A stretch of DNA of 64,000 bases, taken from contig JANQLS010000181.1 in the NCBI GenBank assembly GCA_028280485.1, forward strand, positions 1 to 64,000, read 5' to 3'. A program made the position numbers and the translations under genes. The stretch comes from Planctomycetota bacterium. Lineage in GTDB: Bacteria > Planctomycetota > UBA8108 > JACQVS01. The notes beneath the pieces are model-generated. The model saw only the letters and a program-made list of their open reading frames with translations. It made no database searches and had not been told where the DNA came from. Within the stretch, counting starts at the first letter, position 1; each line of letters opens with the position of its first letter. Below, one piece after another: positions 17,736 through 26,469 of the stretch.

Positions 17736-20700
17736 TTAAAAATCAGATTCTTCCCGACGAAGAACTTTTCCTGATTTCTCGTACTCGATTAAGAGAGATT
17801 CCAAAACCGGAGACTCTTTCCAGTCGTCCCTGAAATGATCGGCGCTAACTCTTTGGAAGGCTCCCGTTTTGAAACGGAAATAAACTCGCACTTCCATCTG
17901 ATCCGCAACGACATTAAAAACCTTCCCGGGCAAACTGTTTCTTCCCGTGTTGCCCCCTTCGATCAAATAGAGCCCGCCGGGTTTATTGGTCGGCGTAGCC
18001 GACCAATCGGGTTTGCCATCGAAACGTACCGCCATGACTAAGTCCGACAAACGATTTCGACGATTCGGTTGTTCTTGTTCTTTCCACGCTAACTTTCGCC
18101 ACAGCGCTCCCGGTTCGCGGAAGGCCTTTTGAAAGTAAGCGAAATATGGGCTATCCGCTTTGGCTTGATAGCGATCGAAGTAACGGTAGGGCATCGCGTA
18201 AGCAAACATGCCTCGTCCCACTCCACTCGGCACCGTACCAAAAGCCGCACGACAAACTCCCCTTCCTCGTTCATCCAAAGGACGGCGGAAGAGGTTCTTA
18301 CCTAAGCGACCGGTATAGGCGACCATTTCAAAACGATCATCCCCACGAGCGCTATCCATCAACAAGTAACCCACATCGGGGAAACCTTCAGTGGTCAACA
18401 CCGGAATCCCCACATCGGTCATCGGCCCTTGGATCTCCGTCATGTCGACGTGGTAGGCCAAACTGATTTGATCCCCAAAGCCATGCGTTTGCGGGCGTGA
18501 CCCGAGGAGGGCGCGACCGATCAAACGGATGCGTGTGGTTATGTTTTGGAGGCTTCCCCTGAAGGGACTTTGGTTATTAACTTGAAGACCCTGTCGGGCT
18601 GCTTGTTGGTTTTGCTGAATTTGAACGGCACGATTTTCATTACCTTCCGTCCAATAGAGAGAAGTACTGAATTGCCCACGAAGACAGTTGTTAAAGTTCC
18701 CACCGTTGCGACTCTGATAATAGAAGATCTCGCGGAAACCACCCAATTGACAACTGTTGTAGTTGATGCGAGCAAATCCTTCACGTTCAAAGAAACCATT
18801 GACTCCCGATTGAATCGACCAACGTCGAGTTCGGTTTTGAGGTTTACTCTGCCCACCAAAATAAAGATTAGAAACACCTGGGGCTTGATTCGTGTTCGTA
18901 TTGACGGGTCTCAGGTTTTGTAAAGAACCCGACCCATGCCCTCCTTGGGCAGCACCACCTTGAGCAGCGGATCGCCTCCCTCCATTGTTGCTCGATTGAG
19001 CATTGGGGTTTTCAAAGAAGAAGAACTCTTCATTAATTCGAACGACCCCGTGCTTTTCATTTTGAGCAAAGAGGTAAGTCCCCCGAGCATCACCCGTGAA
19101 GACCACCAAGACTTCCATCGGATTAGCCCGAGAAATTGTGCGCCCCCTTGAAATCGATCCGGTGAGAGCTTCACCTCCATCCGAAGTTTGTACTCTTCGA
19201 ACTCGACCATTCTCTAATGGAACGACAACAAAACGGCCTAGACTGGCGTCGCGAGCAAATTCACCGTGATGGTAATAGTAATTACTGGTCACTTTGACTT
19301 CATCGATCACATGACCCGTCTTCGGCTCTTCTTCCGCTTCTTGATGCGTTCCCCCAATTTGATTACCACCATTAAAACTTCCTCGGACGGCATCGCCAAA
19401 GATCACAAGCTTTCCTGATCCCATTGAAGGTAGAGATCCCGTGGGGAATTTCACTAACTTCGTTCGATTGCCTCCCCCTTTGTAGTAGGGCTGATTCAAG
19501 GTGAAGGGTTGATACCCTTGACCATCACCGGGTGCATAAAGTGAAACGAAGAAACGCCCGTCTTCACGTTCGAGGACTCGGAAAACTCGGAAGGGTCCTG
19601 AACCGGGATCGCCTGGGTCATCGGTAACGATCGAAACGTAGTCACCGTAGCCAGCGCCCCCCTTCATCAACTCGACCACTTGTCGAGCAGGTTCTCCCGC
19701 CGGAGCACCTCGCCCTCCGAAGGCGCCACGAGTATCGCCCGTACTCATTCCGGGTGGTGACGCTCCCCGGTGATACATGTGGTTTCTGTTTCGGGGATAA
19801 TCACGATGTGTACTTCCTCCCGGATGGATAAACATATCGTTTTCCGTCCAGTGATAACGAATCCACTCGACGGTATCATCGGGATGCACGTTGCTGAAAA
19901 CACTGCTTCCTCTCAAATCGGGACGCTGGGGCTTATGCCAAGGTGCAGGGGAGCCTCGCATTTCGATCAATCCAGCTCGTGGATAGAGAGTCTCGGCAGA
20001 ACCGTTGACCAGAACGGATTGGAGCCTCAAGCGACTTCGATGCGACATCGCCGTCAGTGGGCCTTGACCCTGAGGGAACCTTGAGTTCATTTGAAGTCCA
20101 ACGGTCTGAGCTTGGCAAAGAACCACGATTCGGCCCGTCGGAGGACCATGAACAGCAAAGTTGTATTGGTTCACATTGATGTAACCATTGATGTTAGCTG
20201 CTCGGATAAATGCGCCACTTTGAGTCGCCGAATGATTTGCATCTAAAGATGTTTTCTGGTAACGCAATGATCCTTGATGGGTACTAACTACACCTCGACT
20301 TTGGAAAAAATCGGCGGCATTATAAGTTTGTCCTCCCCACTGAAACACCGATGAGAATATTCGGGCGTTTTGAACAAGCAACTGAATGAGTTGTTGTGAA
20401 TTGGGAATTGCGCCTAAGCGTTGAGCTAAGGTGGCTTGTAATTGATCAAAGTCAGGGCAAGGAGCCGCCAAAGTCCTTCCTTGGTTATTGGGATTTTGAG
20501 GATTTTGTAATTCGAATACCGGGGCTGCGATCGGAACCGATTGAATTTGATTCTGACCTTGGTTGTTGGGATTCGGATTCCTACCACCTACAGGGGGAAG
20601 CGGATTCGGGCCTTGGCCGCCGGGTGTAGCGGGTCCCTGATTCAATTCGATTTGATAGTGAACGGGTCCACTCACATCATCCGGGAACACCCAGGGCAGG

Positions 20701-23700
20701 AGGTCTTCTTTTAATCGGAGTCCTCCCTGACCTAAAACAATTCCATTTCCGACTTGGCAAAGAGTGCTCGTAGGACTTTGTCGAGTTTTTCGAACAACTT
20801 CGAGGGAATAACCATGTAACGAAACCGGTGTTCCCGACTTGTGATTCGTTCTGACGGAGGCTCTTCGGTTACCGGCATCATCCCCCATCGATCCTCGCTT
20901 AACGGAGGATTGAAGAGAGGAAGACATCACTTGAGCCGCATTCAAAGTTCTCGTCCCACCGGGAACATTCGTATTTTGAGCTTGTTGTTGAGCCCGTAAT
21001 TGAGCTTTTCGATTTTCTTCCGCCACTAACCATTTTTGGAAGTAGGAAGTCGGTTGTTCTCGAATTCGTCCCCCCGAATACTCTACCAACTCACTTCCAA
21101 CTCGAGCGACTCCTTCCCGAGGAAGGATTTGCGAGTTTGCAATCGGAAGGTTTCTAGAAGAGATCGCGAGGTCTCCGGCTAAATCGGTTTCAAAATTCGA
21201 ACGCCCCACGGGCAAACCATCGATAAAGAGTTGAAGGCCGCCGCGATACATTCCGTCCCAAGCCATCTTGATGTGGTACCAAGTGTAGAGTTCGAGAGGC
21301 TTCCGGGCTCGGACCTCGATCTTTTGATCTTCTTCAGCGATCGAAGGATCAGGAAGACTGTTGTCGAACATTCGAGCAACGAACTCTTGTCGGCCTCGAT
21401 CGTAGAGTAAAGAAATACGATTACGTCGTTCTTCAAAACCGGCGTCCATGAGGATCAATAAACCATCGTAGGACAAAGCTTGTGGGAAAGTTCTAAAACG
21501 AACCCAAGCTTCGATAGCTGAAGGAACGCGGGTGAGATCGAAGGTAGTGCCAGGAGTAGGAGTTCCGCGACTGGTCCCTCGAGGTTGAGGTCCGCGTTGA
21601 AAGTTTTGGTTGCCTCCACCCAATGAAATATTGACCGCCCAGGGTTCACCACCGGGAAGATCTAAAGTTTCATTACGCCCACCTCTAAAGTTGAAGATGC
21701 CACCTCTTCCTCCAACACTACCGACTCCAAATTTTGAGGGCCAAGTTTCTCCCATCTCCAATCGCAGAGTTCCCACTTCCCCCCCGGCGACGGGGAATTC
21801 ATCGAGAGTCCCGTTGTTTCCTTGGGTGCCACCTCGGATACCACCGCCACCACGATTGAAGGTCACCTGAGTGTGAGTTTTTAAATGCACGGGAGTCGTG
21901 CGCACCAAGTGCGATTCCATTCCGGGATAGTTCACGGAGTTGTAGATGTGATCTTCAGGATAGGCGAGTTGAGAGGGAATGGATCGAGTGGGACTTCGAT
22001 AGAAGAGTTCCGTCGTAAAATCAGCCTGAGAAAACAGAGTATAGCGAAGGGGTCGTGCGGGCGAGACATCCACGATTTCTCTAAAAGCCGTTCGGTAAAT
22101 TTCTCCACCCGCATCGTCACGGATGATGCCACGACTTTCGATGGTGTAGATATCCCCAAAGTCGTAACAGAATCCTAAGGTTGAAACCTTTAAGAGATCA
22201 TGGTTAGGTTGAACCGCATTCACGATGAGGGCTTGAGCATCTAAACCATCGATCGTTCCTCCGGCTGCTCCTTCGATCACATCTCTGAGATCTCCAATCC
22301 CTTTGTAGGGTCGTCCACCGTAAACCGCAGCAGCTAAGGCTTTAGCCTCATGAGGAAGAACAACCCCTGGGCTCACATAGCCGCGATTGGCACCCTTCTC
22401 TGCTTTTGACCGCGCTGCTTTTACATGCGTAACCCCAGTAAAAACAGCTTCCAAAACTTTCAGTGAAGCCGTATTCACATTCACCGGATGGCGCTCATAG
22501 AAGTCGACGAGGCAATCTCCCTTGGTGTACGACCTGAAAGTGGGGAACATCAAGTAGAAGCCTTTCGGACCTCCCCCTAAACTGATGTTGTACTCGGGCT
22601 TATCCGGTTGACCACGGTGGCGGAGACGAACTAAAGTTCCCCCTCCGTGATATCCAGGGCGAGGAACTTGAAGACTTTCCTTTTCTTCTGCTGCCACAGA
22701 CGATGGGGTAATCGTATTTAAAAGAGTTTGAGCTTCGCTCCACTCGGCCGCTCTTCGGGAGGTAACGGTGATATGTTCGCGAATATGTTCAAATTCTTGA
22801 GGCGTGATCGTTTCGATTCCGGGGGTTTTATAAACCTCTCCCAAATTCTTGAGACAAGCGATCAGGTAATCTTTATTGATGCGAGAAGAACGGCGCTTTC
22901 GCTTCTTTAAAACATCTTCGAGTTCTTCTGCAGCTTGTCGAGCTTCTTTAGTTGAAAGATGCTCCACTCGATTGGCAAACTCGATGACAGCTCGAGGGCC
23001 TAAGGCTCTTTTGATCTTCAATGATAGTGAAGATAATCGCTTCTTTCTCAAGATGGAGAAAGCTTGATCTAATTGAAGTTTTAAGTAGCCCGATTCGTAG
23101 CTTTCTTCACTTTCAAATAAAGCAGGGTCGAGTCCCACCTTGGCGAGATCTTTAGCTTTGATTCCATTCGATACTAGAAACTCTCTAGTTAAGCCTTCAC
23201 CGCGGTAACGACCTAAGAAAAGGGAAGACACTTGCCAGTTCGCGATTTCGCGAATGGCTTCAATACTTTGGAAACGATGGAGTTTTTCTGAAGTGAAACC
23301 ATTCATCGCCCCCGCACGCATTCGGTGGTAAGCTACTTTCCAACCGCGCAAATCCCAAACCATGGTATGAGTAGGGTAACGTAACGAAGCGGCTCCTTTT
23401 CGTGGCACACTAAAAAATGCACCTCTAAAAAGCCCGGTGAGTTTGTTTCCTCTTCGATCACGATAAGTGACGACTTCACCCCAATTTTCACCTCGCTTCG
23501 TGATGACCACCGCCCCATCGATGGTTTTTGGATTTCCATCACTTCTGAAGACGCTGGCATCATCGACCACCATTTCGTCATCTTTAAGATCGAAAGGTTG
23601 GATCAACATCGTTGAACCGAAGAGACTCGCGATGACGTTTGCGGGAGCAGAGTTAATATTGACCTTCCCTTGTTCATCGACCACTCGAGAGGTAGCGTAG

Positions 23701-24416
23701 ACCCCCCGTGGATTCTTGAAGATCGCTTTATCTTCAATGACGATTCTATTTTTAGAAGTGGAGACGATCTCTTCTTCCAACGATGTCGAATAACTGGGAG
23801 CAGAATCCGGAAGAGTTACTTCTGAAGGAATATCGCTTGCTAACTCTGAATCTTGGTCGAAGCTTTTTTCAGTGGGTCCTACTCTCGATTGGCTCATGCC
23901 AGGGAGTCCGTGATTTTCTCCCGTAAGGCCTACGTTTCTTCGATTTCGGCGGTCACCTGTTCTCCGGGGTGCTTTTTCGCCGAGGTCTTCTCGAATCACC
24001 GTTCCTCGACGTCGACGTCGATCTTTGGTAGTCGACCTTCGCTTAGTGTTAGAGCGAATCTTGATGGAAGCTTTCGTTTGCTTCGATTCTTCGTCCAAGA
24101 CCCCTTTGTTCTCGTACTCCTCTAAAATATCTCCCTCTGGAGCACTACGAGCGACGATTTCATTTTCGACGGCACGGTGAGTTTCGTGGAGTCGAGCTAA
24201 AGCATGATTCCTCGCACCCTCAGCGGCGCGGCGGGCTTTAACTCCCCCTTCAAATTGGATACTCGATTTTTCCTGGAGAGCCATCGAGATCACAAAGGGT
24301 GTCCCGATGATGGCAAGAGCCAACAAGACGAGGAGCACCATCACGATGGCGACCCCTTGACGTCTGTCACGTATAGAGTGATTCAGATAAAATTCGATTC
24401 GGCTTAACGCTCGCAT
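17736..24416 (-). CDS. Giant GspK-like pseudopilin with LamG insert
   Basis: 2226 residues, against about 320 for an ordinary GspK. The leader ends RRQG before VAIVMVLLVLLALAIIG, and the missing glutamate at +5 is typical of GspK. Two T2SK/helix-hairpin-helix-like motifs are seen: VNINSAPANVIASLFG (about 250-268) and VNVNTASLKVLEAVF (about 645-660). A T2SK-type end follows (IYTIESRGIIRDDAGGEIYR, about 755-775). Beyond this lie a LamG/concanavalin-like domain (about 960-1080: IEAWVRF, WYHIKMAWDG, LQLFIDGLPVG), an N/Q/P/G-rich linker (about 1265-1310) and some 900 beta-rich unassigned residues. GGGAGG precedes the ATG. It would cap the pseudopilus and expose a large domain outside the cytoplasm. 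Many stop-free kilobases exclude a chance ORF. Confidence 0.85.
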   Translation of the reverse strand: MRALSRIEFYLNHSIRDRRQGVAIVMVLLVLLALAIIGTPFVISMALQEKSSIQFEGGVKARRAAEGARNHALARLHETHRAVENEIVARSAPEGDILEEYENKGVLDEESKQTKASIKIRSNTKRRSTTKDRRRRRGTVIREDLGEKAPRRTGDRRNRRNVGLTGENHGLPGMSQSRVGPTEKSFDQDSELASDIPSEVTLPDSAPSYSTSLEEEIVSTSKNRIVIEDKAIFKNPRGVYATSRVVDEQGKVNINSAPANVIASLFGSTMLIQPFDLKDDEMVVDDASVFRSDGNPKTIDGAVVITKRGENWGEVVTYRDRRGNKLTGLFRGAFFSVPRKGAASLRYPTHTMVWDLRGWKVAYHRMRAGAMNGFTSEKLHRFQSIEAIREIANWQVSSLFLGRYRGEGLTREFLVSNGIKAKDLAKVGLDPALFESEESYESGYLKLQLDQAFSILRKKRLSSLSLKIKRALGPRAVIEFANRVEHLSTKEARQAAEELEDVLKKRKRRSSRINKDYLIACLKNLGEVYKTPGIETITPQEFEHIREHITVTSRRAAEWSEAQTLLNTITPSSVAAEEKESLQVPRPGYHGGGTLVRLRHRGQPDKPEYNISLGGGPKGFYLMFPTFRSYTKGDCLVDFYERHPVNVNTASLKVLEAVFTGVTHVKAARSKAEKGANRGYVSPGVVLPHEAKALAAAVYGGRPYKGIGDLRDVIEGAAGGTIDGLDAQALIVNAVQPNHDLLKVSTLGFCYDFGDIYTIESRGIIRDDAGGEIYRTAFREIVDVSPARPLRYTLFSQADFTTELFYRSPTRSIPSQLAYPEDHIYNSVNYPGMESHLVRTTPVHLKTHTQVTFNRGGGGIRGGTQGNNGTLDEFPVAGGEVGTLRLEMGETWPSKFGVGSVGGRGGIFNFRGGRNETLDLPGGEPWAVNISLGGGNQNFQRGPQPRGTSRGTPTPGTTFDLTRVPSAIEAWVRFRTFPQALSYDGLLILMDAGFEERRNRISLLYDRGRQEFVARMFDNSLPDPSIAEEDQKIEVRARKPLELYTWYHIKMAWDGMYRGGLQLFIDGLPVGRSNFETDLAGDLAISSRNLPIANSQILPREGVARVGSELVEYSGGRIREQPTSYFQKWLVAEENRKAQLRAQQQAQNTNVPGGTRTLNAAQVMSSSLQSSVKRGSMGDDAGNRRASVRTNHKSGTPVSLHGYSLEVVRKTRQSPTSTLCQVGNGIVLGQGGLRLKEDLLPWVFPDDVSGPVHYQIELNQGPATPGGQGPNPLPPVGGRNPNPNNQGQNQIQSVPIAAPVFELQNPQNPNNQGRTLAAPCPDFDQLQATLAQRLGAIPNSQQLIQLLVQNARIFSSVFQWGGQTYNAADFFQSRGVVSTHQGSLRYQKTSLDANHSATQSGAFIRAANINGYINVNQYNFAVHGPPTGRIVVLCQAQTVGLQMNSRFPQGQGPLTAMSHRSRLRLQSVLVNGSAETLYPRAGLIEMRGSPAPWHKPQRPDLRGSSVFSNVHPDDTVEWIRYHWTENDMFIHPGGSTHRDYPRNRNHMYHRGASPPGMSTGDTRGAFGGRGAPAGEPARQVVELMKGGAGYGDYVSIVTDDPGDPGSGPFRVFRVLEREDGRFFVSLYAPGDGQGYQPFTLNQPYYKGGGNRTKLVKFPTGSLPSMGSGKLVIFGDAVRGSFNGGNQIGGTHQEAEEEPKTGHVIDEVKVTSNYYYHHGEFARDASLGRFVVVPLENGRVRRVQTSDGGEALTGSISRGRTISRANPMEVLVVFTGDARGTYLFAQNEKHGVVRINEEFFFFENPNAQSSNNGGRRSAAQGGAAQGGHGSGSLQNLRPVNTNTNQAPGVSNLYFGGQSKPQNRTRRWSIQSGVNGFFEREGFARINYNSCQLGGFREIFYYQSRNGGNFNNCLRGQFSTSLYWTEGNENRAVQIQQNQQAARQGLQVNNQSPFRGSLQNITTRIRLIGRALLGSRPQTHGFGDQISLAYHVDMTEIQGPMTDVGIPVLTTEGFPDVGYLLMDSARGDDRFEMVAYTGRLGKNLFRRPLDERGRGVCRAAFGTVPSGVGRGMFAYAMPYRYFDRYQAKADSPYFAYFQKAFREPGALWRKLAWKEQEQPNRRNRLSDLVMAVRFDGKPDWSATPTNKPGGLYLIEGGNTGRNSLPGKVFNVVADQMEVRVYFRFKTGAFQRVSADHFRDDWKESPVLESLLIEYEKSGKVLRREESDF

Positions 24417-24462
24417 TGTTCCTCCCGAAGCTGGCCCCCGCGATTAAATTTGAACCATCGAT

Positions 24463-25785
24463 TCATCGGAAAACCCCCAATCGATCGATCGTAATCACCT
24501 CTTTGCGCCGATTTAGATACTGATTCTCGATCTTTGCCTCTTCAACTTTTTCAGTGAGCCCCTCTAAATCCATCCCATTGTCGTGAGACCATTCTTGGAA
24601 AGTCTTTGAATAATCTCGAACGACTTTTGTCGATGGCGTCTTAGATTTTCTTCGATCATCTGCTATGGTCTCAATGAGCACCAGTCGGATAGGCTTGTCG
24701 TGATAATTGGGGTCTAAGTGACCTCGCTTATCGAAGTAGACGATCTTTCTCCAACCCAATATTTTTTGAGTTTCGGGAATCACAAAACTCACGGGCTCGA
24801 CCAATCCTCTCAATTTAACTTCGTCGACTTTCCCTCGAAAGGAACTCTTCGCACTACCGATCGTGACGGGACTGTTGTTAACTTGAATTTGATCCGGTAA
24901 GGAAGGTAAGTTCTCAGGCTTTGAAAATTCGTACCCGACGATGCTGAGGGGACGATCAATTCCATCGACAGCTAAAACGATGGAGTAGCCATCAAAGGTC
25001 ATCGAAATCCGTTGCCATCGTCCAGGACGAACGGCTTCAGGAGGAGTGCGAACTCGATAAAAATCCAATCCTCCATGTTTTCCGATACCGGCTTCCAATC
25101 TTCCATCGGGAGTGACTCCCACGTAGTAGGCTGATCCTTTTTGAAGGATGATTCCCACTCCTTCGGCTCGCTTTTTAACTCCGGTACGACGGCTCGTTGA
25201 TTTTTTTTTCTTAGTCGTCGAAGGCTTAGAGCGGCGGAGAGACTTCGATGACACGGTGGTTCCAGACTCTGTGGGGTCCGTCAGCTTTCCTTCCATACGA
25301 ATCCAGGCCTGAACTTGAATGCCAAGTCTCAAATCAAAGCTCGCCAAGTTTCCGCAGTCGATATGCCCACCACTGATATTTGCTCCCAGGCCGATATGCC
25401 CTTTAGTGATGCTAGCTCCATTGAGATTCGAGTAGTTCATCGGAGCCCCTAAGGTCGAGCCATCGTTGTTCTCTTCAAAACTCCATTCACCGAGAGTTTT
25501 AAAAGCTGACGCTTCAACGGTTCGATAAACCGGATCGACAATCACCCGAACGGGAGATGCGCTGGAGATTGCCGTGTTTTTTGCGGCTTGAAAAATACCC
25601 TCAATCTTTAGACGACTTCCCGACAGATCTAAATTCCCTTTGACGACCTGGTAGACTCCGGCGGATATGCCACCGAGCATCGAGATGATCAGTAGCACCG
25701 TAAGGAGTTCCATCAAGGTGTAACCCCTCACCGAGCTTCTCGGCTGAATATGAGTTGGGAAGATCCTAGAGGAATGGGTATTCAT
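24463..25785 (-). CDS. Prepilin-like protein (GspH-type) with LamG domain
   Basis: 440 residues from the ATG at 25785, 4 nt after the stop of the G-like gene. An upstream in-frame ATG at 25902 would overlap that gene by 113 nt and give an implausible leader. The leader ends SVRG before YTLMELLTVLLIISMLGG, with glutamate at +5. Residues 60-100 look like a short pseudopilin core. From about 105 to 330 there is a LamG-type jelly roll (GHIDCGNLASFDLRLGIQVQ, VQAWIRMEG, PGRWQRISMTFDGYSIVLAV, FRGKVDEVKLRG), interrupted by a K/S/T-rich loop. A pseudopilin with a built-in LamG fold is unusual and suggests glycan or surface binding. Confidence 0.82.
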   Translation of the reverse strand: MNTHSSRIFPTHIQPRSSVRGYTLMELLTVLLIISMLGGISAGVYQVVKGNLDLSGSRLKIEGIFQAAKNTAISSASPVRVIVDPVYRTVEASAFKTLGEWSFEENNDGSTLGAPMNYSNLNGASITKGHIGLGANISGGHIDCGNLASFDLRLGIQVQAWIRMEGKLTDPTESGTTVSSKSLRRSKPSTTKKKKSTSRRTGVKKRAEGVGIILQKGSAYYVGVTPDGRLEAGIGKHGGLDFYRVRTPPEAVRPGRWQRISMTFDGYSIVLAVDGIDRPLSIVGYEFSKPENLPSLPDQIQVNNSPVTIGSAKSSFRGKVDEVKLRGLVEPVSFVIPETQKILGWRKIVYFDKRGHLDPNYHDKPIRLVLIETIADDRRKSKTPSTKVVRDYSKTFQEWSHDNGMDLEGLTEKVEEAKIENQYLNRRKEVITIDRLGVFR

Positions 25786-25789
25786 AAAT

Positions 25790-26464
25790 TTATTCGCGCC
25801 AGGAAACGATGTCGTCGCCCTCTCCGTTCTCATTGATTCGATTCGGACCGAAAGACCAAATCTGCATCGTGGTCGCGTTGACATAAGTGCCGGTCTTTTC
25901 ACTTTTGACGGGCTTCACGGTAACGGCTTGACCCTCTGAATCCATGTACTGAATGGCTTGCTTGGCTTTGTAATTCCGATGCTCAATATAAACAAAAGGA
26001 TTCCCCCACATGTCGGTGTACTCTAAGAGTTCATTATTTCCTTGAGTCCAATTCAATACCGACCTGACTTTCATGTGGGACTTCTTAGCTAAGTTATCTT
26101 TGTCTGTATTGGATAAACGATCATCGGGAAGGTCCACCAAGAAGGGACCATTTTTCTTTTGCGTAGTTCCGTAGGCGATCAGAGCTTCAATCCCTTCGTT
26201 ATATCCATTACCGGAAATACCCAGCGGAGCATTCTTTAGTGAAGACGGAGGGTAGTAGCCGAAGTTGTTTTTAAAGTTCTCACAGGCTAATACCAAATTT
26301 TGAATTTCGTTTTTGGTCGCCTTCACGTTGGCGAGTCCCCGAGCAAATTGAACACTCACCGTAACCAAGCCCGCTAAAATTGAAATGATGGCGCAAACGA
26401 CCAAGACTTCAACCAGCGTAAAACCACGGCTACGACGACTCAACGATTCGGTTTTGAATCTCAT
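25790..26464 (-). CDS. gspG: Major pseudopilin GspG-like
   Basis: 224 residues from the ATG at 26464; a GTG lies directly before it at 26467. The leader ends SRRSRG before FTLVEVLVVCAIISILAG, with glutamate at +5. YYPPSS and the DMWGNPFVYI motif are classical GspG core features, including the C-terminal WG-P signature. It is longer than the usual 140 residues because of insertions (around 80-120 and after 165). The rod of a type II secretion pseudopilus is built from this subunit. It lies 5 nt after the TPR gene and 4 nt before the H-like gene. Confidence 0.88.
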   Translation of the reverse strand: MRFKTESLSRRSRGFTLVEVLVVCAIISILAGLVTVSVQFARGLANVKATKNEIQNLVLACENFKNNFGYYPPSSLKNAPLGISGNGYNEGIEALIAYGTTQKKNGPFLVDLPDDRLSNTDKDNLAKKSHMKVRSVLNWTQGNNELLEYTDMWGNPFVYIEHRNYKAKQAIQYMDSEGQAVTVKPVKSEKTGTYVNATTMQIWSFGPNRINENGEGDDIVSWRE

Positions 26465-26469
26465 CACTC

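Noticed and set aside
25786..25902. Upstream ATG for the H-like pseudopilin
   Set aside because: It overlaps the G-like gene by 113 nt and creates a 57-residue leader; the ATG at 25785 starts 4 nt after that gene's stop.
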